Assembly (NCBI GenBank): GCA_002869065.1
Contig: PKTR01000001.1
Location: 673,118-737,117 of the forward strand
DNA: 64,000 bases
Direction of reading: 5' to 3'
Origin: Hyphomicrobiales bacterium
GTDB lineage: Bacteria; Pseudomonadota; Alphaproteobacteria; Rhizobiales; Rhodobiaceae
The translations under genes and the position numbers were made by a program. The notes beneath the pieces were generated by a model. The model was given only the letters and a program-made list of their open reading frames with translations. It made no database searches and had not been told where the DNA came from. Below, one piece after another: positions 1 to 8,532 of the stretch; position 1 is the first letter of the stretch, and every line of letters begins with the position of its first letter.

Positions 1-999
1 GAAGTTGCCGACCCGTGCGCCTTCGGCGATATTCGCGCCCGGACGCAGGCGGGCATAGGGCCCGATATCGGCACGACCCGCAACGCTCGCCCCCTCAAGA
101 TGCGAGAACGCCTTGATGTGCGCCGCATCCGCGACGCTGACGCCTGGACCGAACACCACATTCGGCTCGACGATCACATCGCGGCCAAGCGCCGTGTCGT
201 AGGAAAAGAACACCGTCTCCGGCGCCACCAGCGTGACGCCCTCGCGCATCGCCGCCTCGCGCATGCGCCGCTGGAAGATCGCCTCGCATTGCGCGAGCTG
301 TGCACGGTCATTGACGCCGAGCACCTCTTCTCCATCACCGATTTCCGCCACCACCGAAAGGCCACGCGCATTGGCAATCTCGACCGCATCGGTCAGATAG
401 AACTCACCCTTGGCGTTGTCGTTGCCGATCGCTTCGAGCAGCGACAAGAGTTGCGCGCCACGGAAACCCATGATGCCGGAATTACAGAGGGTCACCTTGC
501 GCTCCTCGTCGCTGGCATCCTTTTCCTCGCGGATCGCAACGAGACGGTCGCCCTCGCGCAGCAGGCGCCCATAGCCGGTCGGCGCCTCGCTCTCGAAGCC
601 GAGCACCACGACATCGGCGCCAGCAGCCAGACGCGACCGAACCTTGTTGAGTGTTTCAGGCCGAACCAGAGGCGTATCGCCGTACAAAACCAGCACGTCG
701 TCGGCGGCACGTTCGAGCGACGCCCGCGCGGCCAGAACCGCATGTGCCGTTCCGTGCCGTTCGGTCTGCACCGCCGTCTCCGCGCCGGGAGCTGCCTTGG
801 CGACGAGGTCCGCGACTTTTTCCATATTCGGACCGACGACGACCGCGAGCCGCTCTGCGCCCGCTTGCTGCGCGGCGGCGATCACATGGCCGACCATCGC
901 CCGCCCACCAATGCCATGCATGACCTTCGGCAGTGCAGACTTCATCCGCGTCCCCTCGCCGGCGGCAAGAACGACAACAAGGCACGAGCGTTCGGACAT
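1..999 (-). CDS. glmU: Bifunctional UDP-GlcNAc pyrophosphorylase / glucosamine-1-phosphate acetyltransferase, 5' part
   Basis: Makes UDP-N-acetylglucosamine for peptidoglycan and lipid A: acetylation of glucosamine-1-phosphate, then uridylyl transfer, in the cytoplasm. The ATG lies at 999 on the minus strand. The protein begins with the nucleotidyltransferase signature LAAGEGTRMKSALPKVMH (about residues 10-27). About 333 residues are visible, covering the whole uridylyltransferase domain and the start of the left-handed beta-helix, where GPYARLRPG is read near the edge. The reading frame runs off the window at base 1, so the acetyltransferase end is missing from view, not necessarily from the genome. 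Identification is firm. A long open frame on the opposite strand is a GC-rich shadow. Confidence 0.95.
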   Translation of the reverse strand, partial: MSERSCLVVVLAAGEGTRMKSALPKVMHGIGGRAMVGHVIAAAQQAGAERLAVVVGPNMEKVADLVAKAAPGAETAVQTERHGTAHAVLAARASLERAADDVLVLYGDTPLVRPETLNKVRSRLAAGADVVVLGFESEAPTGYGRLLREGDRLVAIREEKDASDEERKVTLCNSGIMGFRGAQLLSLLEAIGNDNAKGEFYLTDAVEIANARGLSVVAEIGDGEEVLGVNDRAQLAQCEAIFQRRMREAAMREGVTLVAPETVFFSYDTALGRDVIVEPNVVFGPGVSVADAAHIKAFSHLEGASVAGRADIGPYARLRPGANIAEGARVGNF

Positions 1000-1175
1000 G
1001 GTGTGACCCTTCGAAAAACGGCAGTTCGCGGCCAATCAAGGCGCCGGCGCAGGTGGCCATGTGAGGACCGCAACGTCAAGTCGGCAGGCAAACCACGCCG
1101 TCATCCGCAGGAAATACGGCGTCATTGCGCTCTTTGCCGCCACAAGGCTTGCTGCGAATCTCATTTCCGGGTCAC

Positions 1176-2489
1176 ATGATTACAGAACCCATTAAGAGAT
1201 TCGCTCCCGATTGGGGGAACAAGCGCGTGGCGGCGAAGCGCAGCATATTGCAGCAAATGTTGGCGGACGAAGAACGCGGTCCCGACGGGCTGGCGCTCGC
1301 CGGCTGGGGATTCTCGGCCGTCGTCGCGTTCCTGTTTGCCGCCGCGGCCTGGCAATTCGGCGACGCCGGACAGGCCGGCACGCGCAACCGCCTGCCGGAC
1401 GCGGGTTCGGTGGAAATCACCGGCAGCATCGACGGCAACGGCAAGATCGGCGTCTACGGTGCCCCCGGCGGTATGAAGAAGCCCTCGGCGATGGAGCGTC
1501 TTCTGACCGAGGATATGTCCGCGCTGAAGCGCGACCTCGTGGCCCTGCGCCGTTCGGAATCGGTTGCCCGCGAGGCCAATGCAGCCCTCACCTCCCGGAT
1601 CTCCGAACTGGAAAACCGGATCGCCAGCATCGGCCAAAATGTCGAGAACACGCGAACGCAACTCACCGCATTGGCAGCGCCCATGGCCGGTCAGCCGCTG
1701 CCGCCAAGCCGTGTGACGGCGGAGGCCGACCGCAAACCGCTGCCCGTCGTCGTCCAGTCGCGTCCGCTCGACCCGAACGCGCCGGCAATGCGGGAACTTG
1801 CAAGCCAAAGAACACCCGACGAGACCGTTGCCGCTGCACCGGACCTGAAACCCGACACCACGATCACCGGCTCAATCCCGAAGAGCGCGCGCACCGAACC
1901 GGCTCCGACGCGCCAGCCGCAGACCGCCATTCGCCGCGTGGACCGCACCAACGAACAGGCAACGATGCCGTCGCCGAATGCCGGCAGCATTGCTCGGCGC
2001 AACGGCGAACAACCCGCGAAACCTGCCAAGCTGCGCATCGACGAACCGCTGCCTCCGATCGACGCCGAGCCGAAACCGGCACCGGGTGATCGCACGGCCG
2101 GCAAGGCCCTGCCGCGTGCGAAACCGCAGACTGCAGCACAACAACAGGCCGCCGCGCAGACTGTGCCTGCACCCTCCTCGCAAGCAGCACCCGGGACAGC
2201 CGACGCCGCGCTGTCCCGCTCCGAGTTCGGCATCGACCTTGGCGGTTTCGCGACAATGGCTGCCCTGCGCAAGCATTGGGACGCGTTCGCCGCCGAGCAT
2301 CCGGATTTGCGCGACGCGCTCGAACCGCGCGCCGGGATCAGCGAAAAGGACGGAACGCTGGAGGTCCGCCTGATCGCCGGTCCGTTCATCAATGCCGCCG
2401 ATGCGATCGTGCTGTGCGCCAAGGTCGGAGCGAAAGGCGCCGCCTGTCAGCCGGCCCTGTTCTCCGGCCAGCCGGTACCCATGCCGTAA
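1176..2489 (+). CDS. Membrane-anchored protein with coiled coil, Pro-rich linker and SPOR-like C-terminus
   Basis: I recognise no named family. From the ATG at 1176 the protein has 437 residues. After a short cytoplasmic start there is one hydrophobic segment (LAGWGFSAVVAFLFAAAAW, about residues 42-60). A helical, coiled-coil-like stretch follows (about 115-165, rich in Leu/Arg/Glu), then a long Pro/Ala-rich linker (about 175-360). The compact C-terminal 85 residues resemble a SPOR peptidoglycan-binding fold (FGIDLGGFATMAALRKHW, then EVRLIAGPF). That suggests an inner-membrane protein reaching into the periplasm, perhaps in cell-wall or division work; this is inference. The ATG has no clear ribosome site. 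A GTG at 1227 sits behind GGGGGAA and may be the true start. It is divergent from glmU. Confidence 0.75.
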   Translation: MITEPIKRFAPDWGNKRVAAKRSILQQMLADEERGPDGLALAGWGFSAVVAFLFAAAAWQFGDAGQAGTRNRLPDAGSVEITGSIDGNGKIGVYGAPGGMKKPSAMERLLTEDMSALKRDLVALRRSESVAREANAALTSRISELENRIASIGQNVENTRTQLTALAAPMAGQPLPPSRVTAEADRKPLPVVVQSRPLDPNAPAMRELASQRTPDETVAAAPDLKPDTTITGSIPKSARTEPAPTRQPQTAIRRVDRTNEQATMPSPNAGSIARRNGEQPAKPAKLRIDEPLPPIDAEPKPAPGDRTAGKALPRAKPQTAAQQQAAAQTVPAPSSQAAPGTADAALSRSEFGIDLGGFATMAALRKHWDAFAAEHPDLRDALEPRAGISEKDGTLEVRLIAGPFINAADAIVLCAKVGAKGAACQPALFSGQPVPMP

Positions 2490-2600
2490 TCACGGGCGAC
2501 CATGCACACGGCGCAATTGTTCTCTCCCTCGCCTTCCCCTAGGGTTGCGCGCTGACGCCGGGGCCGTTTCCCGGTTCCCGAGACACGAGATCCTGCCCCG

Positions 2601-3554
2601 ATGCCCGATTCCGGCCGCTCCCATGCGTTTGCCTATGGTGTCCTGTTCCTGATGCCGCTGTTCTTCTCGTCCAACCTGATTTTCGGGCGGGTCGCGATTT
2701 CGACGGTCGAACCCTGGACGTTGGCGACGCTACGCTGGACGCTTGCCTTTTTAGTGCTGCTGCCATTTGCCTGGCGCGGCATCATCGAGCACCGACAGGT
2801 GTTTCGCGATAACTGGACGATGATCGTCATGCTTGGCCTGCTCAGCATGTGGATCTGCGGCGCGCTGGTGTATTTCGCCCTGCGCTACACCACCGCAACC
2901 AATGGCACGCTGATCTATACCTCCTCGCCGGTTCTCATCGTCCTTCTGGAATGGGCGTTCCGCGGCCGCCGGATTTCGCCGCGCGAAGCGCTCGGCATCG
3001 TGACGGCGCTGGTCGGCGTCGTCATGATCGTGGTGAAGGGCGATCTCGATACCCTGCTCGGCTTGCGCTTCAATGTCGGCGATATCATCTTCGCAATCGC
3101 TGCGATCTCCTGGGCGGCCTATTCGGTGCTCTTGAAGCGCGGCGAGTTTAGCAGCGTCCCGACCCTGTCGATGTTTGCCGTCATCGCGGCGGCCGGCGCG
3201 GCGACACTGTTTCCCTTCATGATCTGGGAGAGCATCGAGGTCGGCACTTTCCCGACCGACGCCGGCTCCTGGTCTTCGATCGCCGGCATCGTGATCTTCT
3301 CCTCGGTGCTCGCATTCTCGTGTTTCCAGTACGGCATCAAGGTCGTGGGCCCGGCGATCACCGGAATGTTCATGTATCTGCTACCACCCTACGGCGTCAT
3401 GATGGCCGTCCTGTTTCTCGGCGAAACCCTGCGTCCGTTCCACTTCGCAGGCTTCGTGCTGATCATGACGGGGCTGCTGCTCGGAACTTTGCCCAAGGAC
3501 ATCATCCGCCGCATCCGCAACTTGTTCGGTAACGTGGCGCGCTCGCGCGGCTGA
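2601..3554 (+). CDS. EamA/DMT-family permease
   Basis: Inner-membrane transporter of the drug/metabolite superfamily, usual size (317 residues). About ten hydrophobic helices are evident and the sequence falls into two EamA halves, the second beginning near residue 160 (VGDIIFAIAAISWAAYS). EamA proteins commonly export amino acids, metabolites or drugs; no substrate can be read here. The gene converges with soxB, and a shared hairpin lies between them. It is probably not part of the sulfur locus. Confidence 0.85.
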   Translation: MPDSGRSHAFAYGVLFLMPLFFSSNLIFGRVAISTVEPWTLATLRWTLAFLVLLPFAWRGIIEHRQVFRDNWTMIVMLGLLSMWICGALVYFALRYTTATNGTLIYTSSPVLIVLLEWAFRGRRISPREALGIVTALVGVVMIVVKGDLDTLLGLRFNVGDIIFAIAAISWAAYSVLLKRGEFSSVPTLSMFAVIAAAGAATLFPFMIWESIEVGTFPTDAGSWSSIAGIVIFSSVLAFSCFQYGIKVVGPAITGMFMYLLPPYGVMMAVLFLGETLRPFHFAGFVLIMTGLLLGTLPKDIIRRIRNLFGNVARSRG

Positions 3555-3581
3555 CATCACTCGCACTTCGCCCAAACACAA

Positions 3582-3603
3582 AGGGCGCCCAAAAGGGCGC
3601 CCT
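3582..3603. terminator. Bidirectional terminator between the EamA gene and soxB
   Basis: A perfect 9-bp stem (AGGGCGCCC / GGGCGCCCT) with an AAAA loop lies between two convergent genes. On the minus strand it is followed by TTTGTGTTT, which suits it to ending the sox transcript after soxB. Confidence 0.75.
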
Positions 3604-3629
3604 GATCCGTTCCGCAAGTCATCCGGCAA

Positions 3630-5336
3630 CTACATACCGACGACCTTGACGCTGCGGTTTTCCTCGAGCTTGACGGTCCCTTCCTTGCCGATATGGGACT
3701 CGACGACATCCCAGATCGGCGGCCCCTCGGTGCCTTCGTTGACGCTCGCCCAGCCGGAAACCACGTAGTCCTTGCCCGGATCGATGGTTTCCCCGGTCGC
3801 CAGCAGCGTCATCTCGGAGATGCGCGAGCCGATCGCCTTCTTCGGATCGATCGTGTAGCCGAGGCCGCCGACGCGAACCATATCGCCGCCTTGCTGGTAG
3901 TAGGGGTCCGGGTTGAACAGATTGTCGGCAACGTCCTCAAGAATATCCTTGATGAGCTTGCCGTTCATGGTCGAGCGATAAGCCTCCGGATACGACATGC
4001 CGGTCGCGGTGAACAGATCGTCGATCGTGACGTCCTGACCCGGTAGCAGCGATGTGCCCCAACGGAAGCCCGGCGACAGCGCGATCTGCGCGTCGCGCTC
4101 CGACAGCAGCGCCTGACAGATCAGATCGTCGAACGTGCCGTTGAAATTGCCACGCCGGTAAAGCAGGGACTCGGTCTTGCCGAGAACCCGGTTGAGTTCG
4201 CTCTCGTAAGGCGCGCGCAACCGGTCGATCATCGACGCGATTTCGGGGTCCGGCTGGATGATGTCGGAGAAGATCGGGATCAGCTTGTAGCGGAAATCCT
4301 TCACCTCGCCGTCACGCACATCGAGATCGAGGCGCGACACGAACTTGCCGTTCGACCCTGAAGCGACCAGCAGCGTATTGCCGACCTTGACCATGTCCGG
4401 CAACGCATCGTGCGTATGGCCGGTCAGGATGACATCGAGCCCGGTGACCCGCGAGGCGAGCTTGCGGTCGACGTCGAAGCCATTGTGCGACAGCAGAACA
4501 ACCACCGCGGCACCGGCGGCGCGCGCCTCGTCGATGTTCTTCTGGACGTCTTCCTCGCGGATACCGAACGACCACTCCGGGAACATCCAGCGTGGATTGG
4601 CGATCGGCGTATACGGGAAGGCCTGACCGATGACGGCGACCTTGACGCCACCCTTTTCGAAGAAAGCGGTCGATTCAAACGCCGGCTCGTCCCATTCCGT
4701 GTCGCGGACATTGCCGCAAAGGAACGCGAAGTCGAGACTTTCAACGATTTCCTTGACCCGATCGGAACCGAAGGTGAATTCCCAGTGCGCGGTCATCGCA
4801 TCCGGCTTCAGCGCATTCATGACCTCGACGACATCGGCGCCATTGGTCTGCAGCGAGGTGTAGCTGCCCTGCCATGTGTCGCCACCGTCGAGGAACAGAA
4901 CCTTGTCCTCGCCGCGCTCGGCGCGAATGTTCTTCAGCACGGTCGCGACGCGGTCCATGCCGCCCATGCGGCCATAGGACCTGGCGAGCGAGACGAAATC
5001 CTCGCTGGTCAGCGCGTAGGCCGCCGGCGTGCCTGCCGCAATGCCGTACTTCTCGAGGAAGTCCTTGCCCGTCAGGTGCGGCGGCAGGCCGGAAACCTCA
5101 CCAACGCCGAGATTGATCGACGGCTCGCGGAAATACACCGGCTTGAGCTGCGCGTGCAGGTCCGTCATGTGAACCAGCGTCACATTGCCCATCGGATCGA
5201 ACGAAAAGACATCCTTTTCGGTCAGAGCCTGCTGCGCCATCAGCCGCGCCCAGGGCATACCACTGCTCGCGCCCGTCAGGGCTGCGGTCGCCATGGCAAT
5301 CTGCAGAAACTCACGCCGGGAGGTTCCCATCAGCAT
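3630..5336 (-). CDS. soxB: Thiosulfohydrolase SoxB
   Basis: Periplasmic dimanganese enzyme of the Sox pathway that hydrolyses the terminal sulfonate from the sulfur substrate carried on SoxY, releasing sulfate. The N-terminus is a Tat signal (SRREFLQ followed by an Ala-rich stretch). The 5'-nucleotidase/metallophosphatase motifs are in order: MTDLHAQL, DGGDTWQGSY and LTGHTHDALP. Length (568 residues) fits the family. Of three close ATGs (5342, 5336, 5330), 5336 is best spaced from a GGAG. soxB is the last gene of the minus-strand soxW-to-B run. It is separated from soxA by 183 bp holding two hairpins, so it may be expressed at a different level from the upstream genes. No soxCD follows. Confidence 0.96.
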   Translation of the reverse strand: MLMGTSRREFLQIAMATAALTGASSGMPWARLMAQQALTEKDVFSFDPMGNVTLVHMTDLHAQLKPVYFREPSINLGVGEVSGLPPHLTGKDFLEKYGIAAGTPAAYALTSEDFVSLARSYGRMGGMDRVATVLKNIRAERGEDKVLFLDGGDTWQGSYTSLQTNGADVVEVMNALKPDAMTAHWEFTFGSDRVKEIVESLDFAFLCGNVRDTEWDEPAFESTAFFEKGGVKVAVIGQAFPYTPIANPRWMFPEWSFGIREEDVQKNIDEARAAGAAVVVLLSHNGFDVDRKLASRVTGLDVILTGHTHDALPDMVKVGNTLLVASGSNGKFVSRLDLDVRDGEVKDFRYKLIPIFSDIIQPDPEIASMIDRLRAPYESELNRVLGKTESLLYRRGNFNGTFDDLICQALLSERDAQIALSPGFRWGTSLLPGQDVTIDDLFTATGMSYPEAYRSTMNGKLIKDILEDVADNLFNPDPYYQQGGDMVRVGGLGYTIDPKKAIGSRISEMTLLATGETIDPGKDYVVSGWASVNEGTEGPPIWDVVESHIGKEGTVKLEENRSVKVVGM

Positions 5337-5438
5337 GCGCATACTCCGTAATTTGCGTCATCGTTTCGGCGGCTGCGCCGTCAGCGGTAGACCCCGCGCG
5401 CGCCACCCGATATGCCGGCCAAAACCGGGGAAAAAGAA

Positions 5439-5468
5439 GGCTGCGGCCGCCGCATAGCGCCCGCAGCC
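5439..5468 (-). terminator. Terminator-like hairpin between soxA and soxB
   Basis: A perfect 8-bp GC stem (GGCTGCGG / CCGCAGCC, loop of 14) is followed on the minus strand by TTCTTTTT, the form of an intrinsic terminator. It lies inside the sox run, downstream of soxA and upstream of soxB. Confidence 0.65.
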
Positions 5469-5478
5469 TGAAATGTGA

Positions 5479-5505
5479 AACCGGCTGAGAAATCCCCAGC
5501 CGGTT
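5479..5505 (-). terminator. Second hairpin downstream of soxA
   Basis: A perfect 9-bp stem (AACCGGCTG / CAGCCGGTT, loop of 9) lies 14 bases beyond the soxA stop and is followed on the minus strand by TTTCACATTT. It may protect the soxXYZA mRNA 3' end or help terminate. Confidence 0.55.
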
Positions 5506-5519
5506 CCCGTACCGTTGTT

Positions 5520-6410
5520 CTACTGGCGAACCGCCGGCGTCTCGACCGAGAGACCGGTGCCGCGCCAGGCAACGTAGACCTCAAGCGCCAGAAGCTCGTC
5601 CGACATCGGCTTGAACGGAACCGCGCGGGTGTCGCGGACGCAGCCCTTGAAGCGGGCATGGGTCAGCACGATACCCTGGCTCTTCAACCGATAGGTCGGG
5701 AAGCCGTTGATCTGGCCCTGGCTGAGATGGTCGGCACGAATGTACTTGCCGTAGTTGATCTCATGACAGCTTGCGCATGACAGTTCGAGCTGGCCGTAGC
5801 GGGTGTAGTAGATGTCCTTACCCTGATCCCACCACTTCTGCATCTCGCCCTTTTCCAGGTCGAGCGTGACCGGCATGCCGCGCGACTGATGCCGCACATA
5901 GGTCACCATCGCCTTCTGATCGCCGGAGTTGAACTTGTAGGGCTTGGCACCCATCCGCTCCGTACGGCAGAGATTGATCTGCATTTCCAGATTCACCGGC
6001 TTGCCGGCACCCTCGTTCCACTTCGGCATGGCGGCACCGACGCCCTTCATGCTCTCCGAAGCGTCACCGTGGCACGACTCGCAGGACTTGCCCGCGTCGC
6101 CGTCAAACTTCGACCAGAGTTCTTCGCCCTGTTCCACCGCCAGCATACCCGGGTTCTGGAAGTCGTCCAGCTCCAGAGCCTGGGTCTCGCGGGTGCGGTA
6201 TTCGAAGCCCGAAATCACTTCGTCGAGCGGATGCCCCTTCGGCGACTTCGTATGCGTGGTGATCGGGCCGTGGCCCTCGATGCTCGGCAGACCCGGCATG
6301 CGCTTTTCGTCGTGGGCAGCCTGGGCGACCGTAACGGCACCCGCAATGATGCCGGCAGCCGCAAGAGCCGTCACGCCCCAGAAAGTCCGATTGGTTTTTT
6401 TATCATTCAT
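5520..6410 (-). CDS. soxA: Diheme cytochrome SoxA
   Basis: Catalytic subunit of SoxAX, which oxidatively joins thiosulfate to the SoxY cysteine. It has an N-terminal export signal (about 1-31) and two heme-binding motifs, CESCH (C110-H114) and CASCH (C212-H216), so it is the diheme form. The conserved cysteine in GCVRDTRA (C257) matches the catalytic cysteine ligand of heme 2 known from SoxA structures. The ATG at 6410 follows GGAGG at good spacing. Gene order X-Y-Z-A is intact, with 63 bp from the soxZ stop. Identification is firm. Confidence 0.96.
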   Translation of the reverse strand: MNDKKTNRTFWGVTALAAAGIIAGAVTVAQAAHDEKRMPGLPSIEGHGPITTHTKSPKGHPLDEVISGFEYRTRETQALELDDFQNPGMLAVEQGEELWSKFDGDAGKSCESCHGDASESMKGVGAAMPKWNEGAGKPVNLEMQINLCRTERMGAKPYKFNSGDQKAMVTYVRHQSRGMPVTLDLEKGEMQKWWDQGKDIYYTRYGQLELSCASCHEINYGKYIRADHLSQGQINGFPTYRLKSQGIVLTHARFKGCVRDTRAVPFKPMSDELLALEVYVAWRGTGLSVETPAVRQ

Positions 6411-6473
6411 TGTGTGCGCTCCTCCCCCCTCGATGCAGCGCTTGCGATCGAGGGCCTTTCGCTAACGGCTTTC

Positions 6474-6800
6474 TCAGTTGACTTCGATCGCCTGCTCTTT
6501 GGAGTAGACCGTTCCATCGTCGTCCACCCAGCTGAACTTGAAGGTACCGGACTCTTCGACCTTGACGGAGAATTCGATGTACGGATTCGCCGAAACCGCC
6601 GGGTCCAGATCCGCCGAGAACACCGGGGTGCCGTTGAACTCGCACGTGAACTTGTTGATGATCTTGCGCGGGATCGGCGAACCGTCCTTGTTCTTGCGCT
6701 GGCCGGACTCCATCTTGTGGCTGATCAGCGTCTTGATCGTGATCACCTCACCCTTGGAAGCCTTCTTCGGCACCTTGATACGCGGCTTTCCGTCTGCCAT
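6474..6800 (-). CDS. soxZ: Sulfur carrier partner SoxZ
   Basis: SoxZ (108 residues, usual size) forms the SoxYZ heterodimer that carries sulfur intermediates in the periplasm. The opening PRIKVPKKASKGEVITIKTL and the beta-rich Ig-like pattern ending in the VEVN-like IEVN are typical. There is no signal peptide; SoxZ is known to be co-exported with Tat-exported SoxY. The ATG follows AGAGGGAAAC. It lies 35 bp after soxY. Confidence 0.95.
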   Translation of the reverse strand: MADGKPRIKVPKKASKGEVITIKTLISHKMESGQRKNKDGSPIPRKIINKFTCEFNGTPVFSADLDPAVSANPYIEFSVKVEESGTFKFSWVDDDGTVYSKEQAIEVN

Positions 6801-6835
6801 TTGCGTTTCCCTCTGAAAATTCTGTGTTGTTCTGT

Positions 6836-7288
6836 TTAGCCGCCGCAGCCGCCGATCGTGACCTTCACGGTCTTGGCATCCATGTACGTCGAGCCGTCCT
6901 TCATCTTCGCAATCGCGATGACGCGCTGGGTCTTGGCCAGACGAATACGGGTCGAGGCGTTCGCCGAACCGCTCATGGCGGAGAAGTTGAAGGTCGCAAC
7001 CGCCGGGCTCGGATTGCCCTCGGCGAGAACCATGACGGCCGCCACGTGGTCATCAGCAGTCATCGGGCTGTCGACGGTGAACGACACCGGCACAGTGTTG
7101 CCGTTCTCGGCGATTTCCGGAGCGTCGAGCGTGACCTTGCCGGTCGCCGGTTCGGCACCGCCGGTGAACGCCTTGATCATTTCGTCAGCCTTGCCTTCGG
7201 CAAAAACGACCGGAACCGAGCCGATCATCGCCAGCGAAGCCGCACCGGCGCCCAGCAGAAGCGCCTGACGTCGCGTGAAAGTGGTCAT
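6836..7288 (-). CDS. soxY: Sulfur carrier SoxY
   Basis: Carries the covalently bound sulfur intermediate of the Sox cycle on a C-terminal swinging arm. The protein ends in GGCGG, whose Cys is the attachment site. The N-terminus is a Tat signal (FTRRQALLLGAGAASL). I place the start at the ATG at 7288 because GGAGAG stands 8 bases before it and because a longer frame would add 16 residues ahead of the twin arginines. The result is 150 residues, the family's usual length. It is followed by soxZ. Confidence 0.95.
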   Translation of the reverse strand: MTTFTRRQALLLGAGAASLAMIGSVPVVFAEGKADEMIKAFTGGAEPATGKVTLDAPEIAENGNTVPVSFTVDSPMTADDHVAAVMVLAEGNPSPAVATFNFSAMSGSANASTRIRLAKTQRVIAIAKMKDGSTYMDAKTVKVTIGGCGG

Positions 7289-7338
7289 GAGATATCTCTC
7301 CTCTTTGAGAAGTCGTTCAGTGCCGTGCAAATGCACGC

Positions 7339-7782
7339 CTACTTGAGGGTTTTCAGGAAGGCGATCACGTCCTCGACCTGCTGCGGGGTCAGGATCGACT
7401 TGCCTTCGAGATCTTCGCGCACCCGGATGAAACCGGACGTCTTCATGAAGGACGGCATCACCGTGCCTTCGAAGATCTGCTTTGCGTCAGTGACGATGAG
7501 ACGAAGCTGCTCTTCGCTGTAACGCTCGGCAACACCGTTGAGCGCCGGGCCGACCTCGCAGTGGAACGGCTGGTCCTGGAGCACGGACACCGCATGACAG
7601 GCAAGACAGTTGCCCAATTTGCGGTTGACCATGATCTTGCGACCTTCGTCCGCATTGCCCGCCTGCTCGGTGTGCGGCTTTGCGATGCCATGATCGACGA
7701 CTTCGTAGGCCGCATTGGCACCCGACATCGCACCGAAAGCCATCACCCCGGCCGCGACAAGTGTTTTCCATGTAGATTTCAT
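7339..7782 (-). CDS. soxX: Monoheme cytochrome SoxX
   Basis: Electron-transfer subunit of SoxAX. It has a signal peptide (about 1-24), one heme motif CLACH (C59-H63) and MPSF, whose Met109 is the likely distal ligand. The overall length of 147 residues is on the short side but within the family. Odd feature: a further cysteine, C75 in HCEVGPAL, where the SoxX proteins I recall have Gly. The gene heads the X-Y-Z-A run, and a 28-bp palindrome lies upstream. Confidence 0.95.
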   Translation of the reverse strand: MKSTWKTLVAAGVMAFGAMSGANAAYEVVDHGIAKPHTEQAGNADEGRKIMVNRKLGNCLACHAVSVLQDQPFHCEVGPALNGVAERYSEEQLRLIVTDAKQIFEGTVMPSFMKTSGFIRVREDLEGKSILTPQQVEDVIAFLKTLK

Positions 7783-7932
7783 CGGCGCTTTCCTATCCCC
7801 TCTGATTTCCTCGTGTTTTCACGATTGTTGCCGATCCTGCTGCGCCGCTCCGCAGCGTGCCGTTCAAATTTGGTCCGCCCTTATACTTATCTCACGTTCC
7901 GAAATCCAGACAATCACGTGTTTTTTATCTTT

Positions 7933-7960
7933 GCGTATTTTCGAATATTCTTAACTACGC
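7933..7960. promoter_or_regulatory. Candidate SoxR operator in the soxW-soxX gap
   Basis: A 28-bp palindrome, GCGTA-N5-GAATATTC-N5-TACGC read on either strand, is symmetric about the centre of the 8-bp core; 11 of 14 positions per arm pair. It overlaps the last bases of soxW and lies about 150 bp before soxX. In studied alphaproteobacterial sox loci the ArsR-type SoxR binds the soxW-soxX gap and the soxS-soxV gap, so the location fits. Confidence 0.55.
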
Positions 7961-8532
7961 GCTCGTCTGACATATTTTCGGAAGCTCTCCGCCTCATACG
8001 CTTTTTCTTGTACGTACCTGAACATCGCCAGGAAGTGCGGCGGCTTGAGGTACCCTGCCGCCCGCGTGACCTCCCGATCGCCCGCCGCCTTGTCCGCCAG
8101 TCCGTCCGCGCTTTCCGGAAAAAACTGGAACGTCGGCGTGAAACGGATGCCGTATTTCCGCGCCAGGTCCTTTTCCGACAGGACCTCGCCGTCGAAATCC
8201 GTGACCCGCTTGGACCCGATGATGTTGAGCTGCAGCACGTCGAAGTTCTCGCGCACGAAGCGATTGATCTCCGCGTCGGCAAAATTTACGAAATGCGTTT
8301 CTTTGCAGTATGGGCAGCCTTTCAGCTCCCACATGATCGCGAACCGTTTTCCGGCATCCGCAGCCGTGCTCAAATCGTCGGCCAGTTCCAGGAAACTCTC
8401 CAGGAACCATGGCTGACGATGCAGACCATCTTCGGTAAGTGTCGGCGGCTCGATTTCCGCGGCCCATAGAGATGGCGCAGAAAACAGCGAAAAAGCCATT
8501 GAGCCGAGCACTGCCTCACGGCGCGTGATCAC
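7951..8532 (-). CDS. soxW: Periplasmic thioredoxin SoxW
   Basis: Thioredoxin-fold protein with the active site CPYC (C73-C76) inside WELKGCPYCKETH, typical of SoxW. It receives reducing power from the membrane protein SoxV and keeps Sox components reduced. An N-terminal export signal is seen (TRREAVLGSMAFSLFSAP). The start is taken as GTG at 8532 behind GGGGGAAAC; an upstream GTG at 8547 would add five residues. In Paracoccus-type clusters soxV and soxW are adjacent; here a gene of opposite orientation separates them. Confidence 0.9.
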   Translation of the reverse strand: MITRREAVLGSMAFSLFSAPSLWAAEIEPPTLTEDGLHRQPWFLESFLELADDLSTAADAGKRFAIMWELKGCPYCKETHFVNFADAEINRFVRENFDVLQLNIIGSKRVTDFDGEVLSEKDLARKYGIRFTPTFQFFPESADGLADKAAGDREVTRAAGYLKPPHFLAMFRYVQEKAYEAESFRKYVRRARS

